Origin: Monosiga brevicollis MX1
Lineage: Eukaryota; Opisthokonta; Choanoflagellata; Craspedida; Salpingoecidae
Length of the DNA stretch: 64,000 nucleotides
NCBI RefSeq assembly: GCF_000002865.3
Contig: NW_001865039.1
Location: 848,791-912,790 of the forward strand
Direction of reading: 5' to 3'
Translations under genes and position numbers: made by a program
Shown here: piece by piece, positions 52,349-64,000 of the stretch
How positions within the stretch are numbered: the stretch's first letter is position 1
Layout of the letters: each line of letters opens with the position of its first letter
Notes under the pieces: generated by a model
What the model saw: only the letters and a program-made list of their open reading frames with translations
Database searches by the model: none
Told to the model about the DNA's origin: nothing

Positions 52349-55300
52349 AGAAAGAAAAACGCGCCCGCGGCACCAGTCACAAAAAACGCAAAAGCGCCCA
52401 TTACGCTGCGGCTGACCTTGGCGGCTGACATGGGAAGCATAAGTATAGCACGGTCTCCTTTGCCGAGACCCTTCTTGTTCAAAGTCTCAGCAGTGCGTCG
52501 GATGTAGCTGAGCAGGTCCGACGCGGAGAGAGCCTTGACTTGTTGATGATCATCCCAAATGCGGTACAGGTTGCGGCTGGGGCTCGAACCATCCTTTGCC
52601 GCCAATTTCACGAGCAGGCTCATGGCAGTTCGCGCTGCTTGGACCGCCTGAGAGGAGACATGGCAGAGGGTTGAGGGGAACGAGGTGAAAATGATCGAAA
52701 GTTGGTAACCAAGGCCTTCACTCTTGGAGGAGGGGGCAGCGAGAATGCTTTAGCAAGTTTAGCTAGATGTGGCAAAAAGCACTGCACAACGAATCACTCG
52801 TCTCGAGGTCAACCCGAAGCGAATACATACGTCCGAAAGGTGAAGTTGCACGCCAGTAGCCTCGCTGTGACGAAGATCTTGACCGGCCATCTGCGTGAGA
52901 GGGGTCTGGGCAAATCGTGTGGGGCGCCTTGAGCGAGCCGACGGCACGGCGTGTGGGTCCAAGACCAAATGCCAGAGTGGCAGCTGGCCCCTTTCAAGCA
53001 GATGAGTGACCAAGGGGAGGTCAACCGAGCCTAACACCCCCAAAAGGCGCCCAAGACAACCAAAGCATGAGGTATGACCAAGCGGACGTGTAGTATGGAC
53101 ACGACATGGGCTCACAGTCCATCAAGAAAGACCACCAAGAGAATGGGCATTCGGCGCGTTGATCCAGACCTACCGAGCCCTGTGGTGGGAAGATCTGAGT
53201 CTTGAATCAGGCCAATCAAAACAGGCGCCACGCGATGGCGGCGTGTCACCTCCAGCAGCATATTGCTTAAAAGCGAGTCCAACTGCGCGCCGTCAATATG
53301 ATAGGAGTACACACACGTGAATCTCAGTCTGGGTACGTTAATCACAGCCTGGATTTGCAATCCTGGTCACAATCCCGACAGCATCCACAACCTTGGTTGC
53401 AATAGCGCGGCCCCCCGTTTGTGGGTACATACCAGCTGCATGTCTTCGCTCTCTTGTCGCTCAAGCGAGATCAAAATGGCCAGTTGCTTCCGGCGTACGG
53501 AAAAGTATACCAAGTTCATTTGGGCAGCTGTCAAACGACTCGTACGCGCATGACTCTACACACAGAGGACAGTTGTGTCAAATGAATAGCCTGCAAAGTG
53601 CTGAGGCGCATGCCTTGTATGAATCATGCCCGATAAAATACGGTACCTTGGCAATGGCAGCTAGAGAACTCTTGACCTGGTCTGCCAACACCCAGGTTTG
53701 CTCGACATGAAGAAGTGTCTCTCGATCACCAACAATAAAGAGCTGCTCGCCTTGGCCCTGCAAAACTGTGCCATAGAGGCCAGTTCGGGTGTATGTCTTG
53801 CTCTTGCGTTCGTTGCGGTCCTCATCAAGCACAAAGTCGAAGTCGCCTTGAGCTTTGTCACCAAGAGGCCCGGCCCATCCTGTCGCAACAGCCAGGGTAT
53901 GCCGAACGGCAATTTCACCAATCTCACCCATGCGACTTGGGCTTGGGTGCTCCAGATCCAACACAACAAAGGCCGATCCTGCAAGATCGAATCGGAGTGA
54001 GATAGAGAAAGTGCAGACATGAGTGTGCGTGCGTGTGCGTGTAGAGGGAGGGGTTGGGTTGGGTTGGGTTTGAACAACCCTGCACGGAGAGAGGGGCAAA
54101 CGGGAGGAGCAGGCGAACAGGAACAAGGCATGTGGCCAAACCAGGTAAGGGCATGCCCGCGCCGAGGAGGTTGCTGGTGGGGCTGCGCTGAGCGGCTTCA
54201 GCCACAACGCCTCGAGCCAACAGCTCGGGGTCCACATTGGCTTGGGTGGAAGCAACAGCATCATACGATGCCACAGCAACAAAGCCAACCAGATCACTAC
54301 AGGAGACGAGGTAGACCACCTAATTCGAAAGGCCCGTGAGCTTGCGTCAGGCTCAAAGAGGGCCAAAAGTCTCGGGCAGAACAATATGCTGGGCCATAGC
54401 ATCAAGGCATACCTCCTGTGCGAGTCCAAGGTTGCGCAAATGAGCAATGTTGCCACGAAGGCTGGGGCTGTGAGCTTGGGGAGCAACAATACCAAACCAA
54501 GCAGCGTCGTGCAGGTTGGCCTTGCGGGTGGCCGTCTCCAACTCGTATTCGCCCATGGCATCAAAAACCGCATGATCGACATACACGGCTCGAGCTTCGC
54601 TAAGATGGCGTTGCTTGGCGAGTGCCGCCAGCAGTGCACTGGCCATGTGTATGGTGGCACCGGCCACAACGACCGTGTGACTGGCGCCCGCGAAGAAAGC
54701 AAGCAGTCCATGCCACAAGAAACCATAAGTGGTGGGGAGGAGTGCAGAAAAGATGCTATGCGTACATTGGTAGCCCAGCGCCTTCTCGGCAGCACCAAGG
54801 TGATGCAAAAGCGAGCCATGCGTCACGCACAGCGGCAGGCAGTTATTGGAGGCATCAAAGATTGGTAGCACAAGGGCATTGGCATGAAGTTGACCCGCAA
54901 AAAGGGGGTGCTGGCGGCTCTTGTCGATAGAGGGGAGGGTATCAAGCCGGAGCACGTCGAGACGTTCCACGGCAGCCCGGCCAGCAGAGCTCAAACTCTT
55001 GAGGGTCTCCTTGTTGCAAGCGACCTTGTACACGTTACACATGCGAAGCATATTCTGGAGACGTTCGGCGTTGCGCCAACTCGAGTCGTCCTCAGCCAGC
55101 AAGAGTGGGATGGCCGTGATCCCGGCGGCCAGACAGCCGAGCAGAGCTTCCCAAAAATGAAAAACGCAGCGGGCACTACTGGCCTTGAAGAGTAGGAGAA
55201 TGGCTGCGTCTGGATCACTGGGGCTGTCGGCCTGAAGGAGGGCCTCACCAATCTTGCGGGCCCGGGCATGAAGATTGGTCCAGGTCAGGGCCATAGACGC

Positions 55301-56617
55301 GTGGCCAGTAGCTGCCAATACGTGGAGGGCAGTGCCCTTGGGATTTTGTTCACACTGCCACGCCAAAATCTCCACCAGATTGGTGCAAGCAGTACGATCG
55401 GGAAAGCGTCGCGACTGCTCCAGAGAGACGGGGACATCGCGGCGAGTAATGGGCGCGCTGTAGGCTGCATGCGCCAGAGCTGATTTGGCCAGGGTATCCA
55501 AGCGATGAGCTTCCGCGTTGTCATCGTCATCAGCAGCATGAAGGTAATCTGCGCGAGGAAGGCGGGCCGTGGCCTTGGTTTGCTTGGTGAGGACTGACTG
55601 AAGGCGCTTGATCAGGTTGCCGTGAACGGGCATGGAGTCTCGACGTGATAGTCCCGGCCCCGAAGGCCCAAGGGAGCGGCGTTGACCAGGACGCTGGGCG
55701 ATGGAGAGCCGTGAAAAGCCATCGGAGCGTGCAATGGCGGGTTTGGCATGCGTGTGCAAGTTGCGGGCCAGATGTTCGTTTCCGGTTGGGTGGGAAGGCC
55801 GTGAGTTGACGCTGGTGGCCAGATCGTACACGGGGTCACTCTGACCAGAAGGTGGACGGGGGCCGCTGATGTGAGAGGCCCTCGGGTCATCGGCGCTGCT
55901 CATGTGTGAGGTTCGGGCCGTAACCAGGGCATAGCCCCCACCGTTTTTCAGGTCTTCAAAGCCATCACTGTCCACATCACTGCCATCGTAGTCGAGATCG
56001 TCCTCATCCTCATCTTCATAGAGCGAGGAGTGAACAAATTTGCGAGGCGAGGTCGGGGGCAGAACAAGCTGGAAGCCGCTTTCGGCCTGCTGGCGCGGAT
56101 CTCGCAATCGCTCTTCGTAGCCCGAGGAGCGGTCCGAGGCTTCGGAATGACGCAAGGGGGCTGTGCGGCTGGACAGGTGAGGTTGATTGAGATCAGGGGC
56201 ACGGGCAGCAGAGGCCATAACTTGTGCTGCCGCCTGTGCTGCCAAAGCCGCTTGGCGGGCCCGAGCAGCAGCTTCTTGCGGCGTGCCAAGGCCGGGAAGA
56301 AAGGAGGCAGGAACGACAAGGCGAGCGGCGCTGGATTGGCGCGCTGGTTCAATGGGTGGGATGCCCGATTCGGGGCTAGCCTCGGAGCTGGAGGCGGCAA
56401 CGCTGCTCAGGACGGGGTTTGTATTGAGGCGGGTGAGCTTGGGCGGGGAGGTCCGGCGCTTGCTGGGCTTGTTGACACCGGCTTCCGGAGAGGCCCCGTG
56501 ACTGCGAGACAGGCGCTCGACGCCGTCGAGGTCGGCGAATTTGCGCTGTAACTCTGGAGTGTAGGACGGCTGCGGTGACTCTGAGTTGCGACGCGTTCGT
56601 CGGAGCAGGCGCAACAT
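50031..56617 (-). CDS. DIP2: DIP2 (disco-interacting protein 2) homologue, tandem adenylate-forming domains
   Basis: The first exon, 56617-54413, encodes a Pro/Ser/Ala-rich acidic N-terminus and the start of the first adenylate-forming (FAAL-like) domain (RTACTNLVEILAWQCEQNP, LLPTTYGFLWHGLLAFFAG). Later exons include 53978-53647 (GEIAVRHTLAVATGW, LFIVGDRETLLHVEQ), 53030-52831, then the second domain: 52647-52417, 52246-52047, 51904-51796, a 30-base exon 51696-51667, 51551-51371, 51251-50713, 50598-50305 and 50186-50031. The end is diagnostic: RVYVTGHLEDCLLVDDRRFN, LDLEEAVERCHPS, VDAIVVLESNVIPIEARGRK, matching human VVIVDPGVIPRNSRGEKQR. The DMAP1-binding N-terminal domain is at best a fragment (TPELQRKFADLDG). 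DIP2 proteins act in lipid metabolism (diacylglycerol) and axon patterning in animals; activity here is inferred. Exon limits at 54140-54330 are approximate. Confidence 0.88.
52293..52350. repeat. A-rich tract in DIP2 intron
   Basis: Long A/AAAG run on the + strand, T/C-rich in the DIP2 transcript, consistent with a polypyrimidine tract in the 52247-52416 intron. Confidence 0.8.
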
Positions 56618-58640
<2,023 letters not shown>

Positions 58641-61600
58641 ATGTCACCACCCCTGATCGAACCCAAGTACGCCTTTGGCCTCCGTGCCGCGGTGGTGGAC
58701 AACGCCTGCTATCTGGACGAGCAGAATGTGGTCTACCCTGCCGGTGGCAGCATTGTGGTCTACAATGCCGATCAAAAAAGTCAGCGTTTCATTCACAGTA
58801 CCGAGGGTCGCGATGGCTTCTCCGCCATGGCCGTCAGCCCGAATCGCCGCTACATTGCCGTGGCTGAGCGCGGTGAAACGGCCTCTGTTACCATTTACGA
58901 TCTTCACTCGCTCAAGAAACGCAAAGTGAGACCATTTACCTACCCCCCTGTCCCGCTTTCACTTGGCTCTTTCTCGATTGCCCTCCCACCCCTTGGGTTG
59001 CTCCCAGCGTGCGCTTGCTCTCCCCTGCCCTCCCTCCCTCCCTCCCTCCCCTCACCTCTCCGCTGCGTGCTTCTCTTCGCGGTGCACCAAAACCTAGTTT
59101 TTGAGCTTGGAAGAACCCAACTGCACAGAGGTTGTCTGCCTCGTGTTCAGCCCCGATAGCAAGTATCTCGTCACCGTGGGAGGTGGACCCGATTGGATGA
59201 TGCAGTATTGGGCGTGGGAGCGTTCCCATGGCCTAATGGCCACAGTCAAATGCTCCCTGGATCCAGCCGTACCCGTGTACCGAGCCTCCTTCAACCCGCA
59301 GGACAACACTCAGCTCTGCGTCACGGGTAAAAACATCCTAAAAATGTATCGCTACACTGAAGGCACCTTCAAACAGCTAGCCTTTCCCAAGGTGGAAGGC
59401 CAAAACTATTTGCATCAAGTCTGGCTCAGCCGCGATGCCATCGTGTGTGGTACCGAAGCCGGCAAACTTCTCGTCTACGCCGGCAATGAACTCGTGTCTG
59501 AGGTGACCCTTCCCGAGCGCATTACCGCACTGGCCTCTCTCACAACCGGCTTTGTGTGCGGTACTGCCACCGGCCTCATTGCCGTCTATGAGCGCCACGA
59601 GGCGCATCAGTACACCAAAGTTCGTGAGCTCACCCTCGGAGAGGAGGAGTCGGCCGCCATGGTCCATGGCGTGCACCATATTGCCATCAGCCCTGCGGAG
59701 GAACGTCTGGTGGCCACCACATCACGTGCTCAGCTCTACACCGTCGCTCTGACCGATGTCGACAGCGATGTACTTCGTGGTACACCTCAGCCCCAGGCCC
59801 ACCTCTTGGTGCAGAGCTTTCACTCAGATACCATTACTGGCCTTGACGTGGCGGTGCGCAAACCCGTGGTTGCCACGACAAGCAGTGATTGTTCCATTCG
59901 CATCTGGTATGCCCATGCCCACACCCGGTCGCTCGTTCAAGAAGCCTTTTCTTTTCCCCGCTCTGTCGCAATATCTCTCACGGTACTTATACTTGGCTTT
60001 GAACCGCATCAAGGAATTACGAGGACCACAAGCTGGAGTCGTCCAAGGTCTTTCAGGACGAGATCCTCTCGGTGGCGCTGCACCCTTCGGGCCATCTCCT
60101 GTTGGCTGGCTTTGGTGACAAGCTGCGACTGATGAACCTGCTGGTCAATGATATTCGACCCATCCACGCCTTCTCCATTCGTGAGTGCGGTGAATGCCGT
60201 TTTAGCCGAGGTGGCCACCTCTTTGCCGCCGCTCAAGGCGCCGTCGTGCAACTCTACTCGACCTACACCTTTGAGCACGTGGGCAACCTCAAGGGTCACA
60301 ATGGCCGCGTGCGCTCCATCTTCTGGTCGGCTGACGATGCTCGCCTCTTGACTTGCGGCATTGACGGCGCCGTGTACGAATGGGACGTGGCTACTCGCAC
60401 ACGCATCAGCGAGAACGTGCTCAAGTCTTGTAGTTACACCTCAGCCGTCTTTGCATCAGACGGTGACGCTATCTATGCAGTTGGCTCGGACAAAACCATC
60501 AAGGAGCTGCGCGGTGGTGAGGTTAGCCTCGAGGCGCCAGCCGGCGACGATGTAGTCGCTGACGCTGTCCTCACCCAGCTCGCCGTCGCTGGCAACGGCA
60601 CCATGGTCTTTGCCGCAACGGGTCACGGTACCGTGCGCTCATTTCAGTACCCCTTGACCAACCCAGCCGAGTGGGCCTCCGTGCCGGCACACCACGGCAA
60701 CATTACGCGCCTCTGCATTGATCGCCTGGGGCAGCAACTCTTTTCGGCTGGCCAGGATGGAACGCTCTTCATTTACACGATTACGGACAAGGAGGGCCGC
60801 CACAGTCAAGCCAAGCCCGTGGAATGGGCTGATGAGGTTCTCATCACGGGCGTCGACCTCACGGATAAGGAGCAGCTTGTTCAAGATCTCCAGCGTCGCG
60901 TGGACGAGCTTCAAATGGCCTCGGAATACCAGCTGCGCTTGAAGGACATGAATCACAACGAGAAACTCAAGGAAATGACGGACAAGTTTGTTCAGGAGAA
61001 GGAAGAACTCAAGCGACAGCTCCAGCAGCTCAAGGCGGAGCGCGAGAAAGACCTGGCTCGTCACGAGGAGGAGACTACAGCTGGCATTGATAGTCACATT
61101 TCCGAGATCCAGGAGCTTGAGCAGCACCACAACAAGCGCTTGATGGCCGAGTACGAGAAGTATCAAGAACTGCAAGCCGCCAGCCAGGCCATGCAAGAGC
61201 GCTACGAGGAGCAGCTGCAGCGTATGGAAGAGGCCAAGGAACAAGCACTTCATGATTTGACCGAGAGTTGGGAGGTTCGTGTGCCACGCTTCGAGTATTT
61301 TGTGTTGTATTTCACTCCGCTATGGTTGACTTGATCCGTTCTTCGTTTGGCTCATCGCTCGTTGGCATTGGATGGCAAACTGCCTGCTTTGCTTGTTGTC
61401 GATTGAGAACAGAACAAACTCAAGCGTCAAACGCGCCAACTTGATACGGCAAACAGCACCGCCTCGGAGCAGCAGCGCGAGGCGGAGGAAATGATCCGCC
61501 AGATTGAGATTGATGCCGATCAGGAAATCTTGCGAATGAAGCTGCGTTACGAGAAGCAGCTCAAGGAGGAGAAGGAGACCTCTGGCCGCCTGAAGGTGCG

Positions 61601-63123
61601 TCGAGTATGGTTGTACTGCGGATGTACTCTTTTCATCAAGCAGCGGCCCAGGACCGTTGTGCTCGGCAGTGATGAAAAGCGCCGTTGCGTTTATTGTCGT
61701 GCTGTTGTTTTCTTTTTTTCTTTTTTCAAAGTGTCGTTCTGTCCGTGTGCTTTGGTCGCATCATGGCAACTGCCACTGTTGTTGCGGTGGTTGCTGCTAC
61801 TTTCTCACCGACCTTGGCAATGTTGCGTTGCCGCTCTCTAGGGCGACAATGGCGTGCTAGGCAAGAAGCTCAAGAGCCTTCAAAAGGACATTGATGCCGA
61901 ACACGTGCGTCGACGGGAGATGCAGGCCGAGCAGGACAAGCTGCATGCGCACATCCGTGCGCTCGAACGCGAGATTGCGAGCTGTAAAAAGGAAGTTGCG
62001 GAGCGTGACGAAACAATTCAGGACAAGGAGAAACGCATTTACGACCTCAAGAAGAAGAACCAGGAGTTGGAAAAGTTTAAGTTTGTTCTGGATTACAAGA
62101 TCAAAGAGCTGAAGAAGCAGATGGAACCGCGTGAACAACAGATTCGCAGCATGAAGGATCAGATGGCTGCCATGGACCGCGAGCTGGCTCAATATCATGA
62201 GCAAACCACGACGCAGGATCTGCAAGCGCAGGAAATGACGTCCAAGCTACGGGCCGTGGATGGTGACGCTCAAGCCGAGCGTCGGCGCGTCACCATGATG
62301 ACCAACATGCTGACCCGCATTCGGGCAGACATTCAATCTGCCATGGCTCACCTCCAAGACCCCAAGGGCCTGGTGAGCCAGGTACGACAACTGCACAAGA
62401 AGCACTGTGTCGAGGCTGCTGATTATGCCGCCCCCTTGGATGAGGATGCACAGACTGAGTACAACCGTCAACGCCAATTCTTGGAAAAAACGATTGCCAG
62501 TCTCAAAAAGAAGCTGAACAAGGGTGCGGACATGCACAAGTCAGAAATGGATCGCATTATCAAGGAGAACGTAGCCTTGATTCGCGAGATCAATTTGCTA
62601 CGCAAGGAGCTGCAAACATCACAGACAGAGGTGAAGCAGCTGGAGGGCACACTCAAAACCACACGAACATTGGCAGAAATGCGAGGACAGACTCTGCCTT
62701 CCAAGGCCGACACCCTGCGCATGTCTGGTACTCTCGGCAACACAGTGACTCAGGCTCACGACGCACAGCAAATGGAGCGCATGGTTGAAATGCAGCGCGA
62801 CGAGATACGGTACGAATTTTTACCCTGTCACTTTCTCCTCGCTTGGGATTGTTTTCATTTACTTTTTTGTATTTGTTTGTTTGTTTGTTTGTTTGTTGTC
62901 GTTGTCGTTGTCGTTGTCTCTGGTGCTGAGGGTTGGGGTCATTGCCCTGACAGCAACGCGCTCTAAAAACAACAAAAAAAATGCCGTCTCAGCTCACCTT
63001 CACAACTGGTGGGCGCATCCAATCAGACGACTTCGGGATGCCGTGCGTGACATGGAGCTGACGGCCTCGGTGCGGCCTGGTTCGACTGGACGACTTCCTC
63101 CTCTCGATGCGACGGCTTCATAG
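58641..63123 (+). CDS. CFAP57: CFAP57 (WDR65) ciliary WD40/coiled-coil protein
   Basis: Six exons in phase: 58641-58925, 59098-59906, 60014-61274, 61413-61595, 61842-62809 and 63027-63123, 1,200 residues (human about 1,250). CFAP57 is an axonemal protein needed for inner-dynein arm g/d assembly and ciliary beating. The N-terminal half is a double WD40 propeller: KYAFGLRAAVVDNACYLDEQ, AVSPNRRYIAVAE, VFSPDSKYLVTV, ASFNPQDNTQLCVTGKN, ATTSSDCSIRIWNYE, FGDKLRLMNLLVNDIR, GGHLFAAAQGAVVQLYS, GIDGAVYEWDV. The C-terminal half is coiled coil with near-identity to human at RDETIQDKEKRIYDLKKKNQ and FKFVLDYKIKELKKQ. The end, MQRDEIRRLRDAV, spans the last splice. The exon 2 to exon 3 joint (TG/GAATTAC) rebuilds IRIWNYE. 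Confidence 0.97.
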
Positions 63124-63629
63124 ATGCCCATGCCTCCAGACACAACCTGGCACACATGGCACGAGGCCACTTGCACTGCTTATGAGCATTGACTGTGCAG
63201 ATCCAACGTCGTTGCATCATCTTTCTCCATCCGCGTGCGCATGCGCGTGTCTGTATCTGTGCAGCTCGTCGCTTGTTTGAGCAAGTGCGTGTGCCAAAGG
63301 CCGTGTCCTTTTTTGTGGAGTTTTCTTAAGGGCCCTCGCTGGCTGTCCGTGTCAGCAATGAGTCTTCGGCCGCAGGGGCCCTTTTCCTCCTGTGCTGCTG
63401 TGACGGAACAGACTGATAGCCGATTTGTAAGCTTGGACTCTTGTGGCCCTTGCGATCCCCATTCCTCACCCATATATAATCGACGCACAAGTTTTTAGGC
63501 TCATTGGCACAATGATCAAAAAAGTTCAATTTTTTTCAATTTTGGCAAAGGCATTCGCAATGGGGGTGGTGGCTGCGATGCCATTTTGGGTGCTTTCTCC
63601 TCGACCCTAGTCGGGGCCAGCACGTGATG
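63124..63629. other. Spacer downstream of CFAP57
   Basis: CFAP57 3' region; a TATATAA lies at about 63473-63479. No supported gene. Confidence 0.4.
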
Positions 63630-64000
63630 TCAATGCGCATCGGCTGAGCTGAGGTTATGAAAGCGATCAGGCCGCCAAGCTTGCTGAGCCCACACCTCCT
63701 CTGGAGGTGCTGGTGCATCAAGAAGTTCCTGACAGGAACGAAGAGTTGCGAACCAAGGGAAAAAAAAAAACCGGTAGGAGGCAAAAACAAAAACAAGATA
63801 CAAAACGCAGGCCGTGATCAATGGCAAGTAGTTTGGTCGGCACCATGATTGCACGACAAGCACAGGGGGACTGCCATTGAGACACTCGCCCAGCAAACAA
63901 GACATGCCGGTGCGGGCTGAGTCAACAGCTGAATCACCGAGAAGAGAAAGTGTCACAAGAAGCTAGCTCTGTTGTGCGGCGTCCGCACTGCGAATGTACA
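63630..64000 (-). CDS. Possible 3' end of a gene running off the right edge
   Basis: The minus-strand frame 63728-63630 reads ELLDAPAPPEEVWAQQAWRP then a natural stop, and is preceded by a good acceptor (CCTGTCAG). A second open stretch at about 63935-63840 (DSARTGMSCLLGECLNGSPP) could be its preceding exon, but no clear donor was found. No family is recognised; it may be chance. Confidence 0.25.

Noticed and set aside
54047-54069. GGGTT-rich short repeat (GGTTGGGTTGGGTT) resembling telomeric sequence
   Set aside because: Only about four units, inside a DIP2 intron; not an interstitial telomere array worth calling.
60639-61253. 204-residue Leu-rich minus-strand frame opposite CFAP57
   Set aside because: Reverse translation of Glu/Lys/Gln-rich coiled-coil codons gives Leu/Phe-rich frames; CFAP57 is clearly on +.

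Overview
This window looks like nuclear DNA of a flagellated, intron-rich, gene-dense unicellular eukaryote, most likely a choanoflagellate (Monosiga-like). The evidence is the gene content: animal-type CEP104, CFAP57, DIP2, EDRF1, GPATCH1, TMEM234 and an AKAP450/pericentrin-type PACT protein. Genes are GC-rich, with short (about 70-250 bp) GT-AG introns and short spacers on both strands. The species call is inference. I see no rRNA, tRNA, CRISPR, transposon or virus-derived element. There are two assembly gaps (4405-4454 and 34283-34333), both inside introns at low-complexity tracts.

Layout from left to right: an AMSH/USP8-dimerisation-type gene running off the left edge (-); CEP104 (+); mitochondrial malonyl-CoA:ACP transacylase (+); NAA50 N-acetyltransferase (-); a kelch-repeat protein with an unrecognised N-terminus (+); a RhoGAP protein with a probable C-terminal Ras-association domain (-); EDRF1 (-); a secreted, single-exon GH31-like protein that appears to have lost its catalytic nucleophile (+); an unrecognised type I membrane protein (-); TMEM234 (+); nucleoside diphosphate kinase (-); GPATCH1 (+); a very large coiled-coil protein ending in a PACT domain and carrying an EF hand and an SH3-like domain (+); POLE3 (+); DIP2 (-); CFAP57 (+); and a doubtful 3' end of a gene running off the right edge (-).

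Most exon models were checked by splice phase. The summed coding lengths of CEP104, MCAT, NAA50, EDRF1, TMEM234, the membrane protein, NDPK, GPATCH1, POLE3 and CFAP57 stay in frame. The PACT gene stays in frame only if two single-base losses inside a 96-bp tandem repeat are allowed for.

Three genes (CEP104, the PACT protein, CFAP57) belong to the centrosome/cilium. The others are housekeeping genes: splicing, replication/chromatin, mitochondrial fatty-acid synthesis, protein acetylation, nucleotide metabolism. The most interesting items are the composite PACT protein with its repeat array, the GH31-like pseudoenzyme, CEP104 without the C-terminal zinc-finger region, and the RhoGAP-RA protein.
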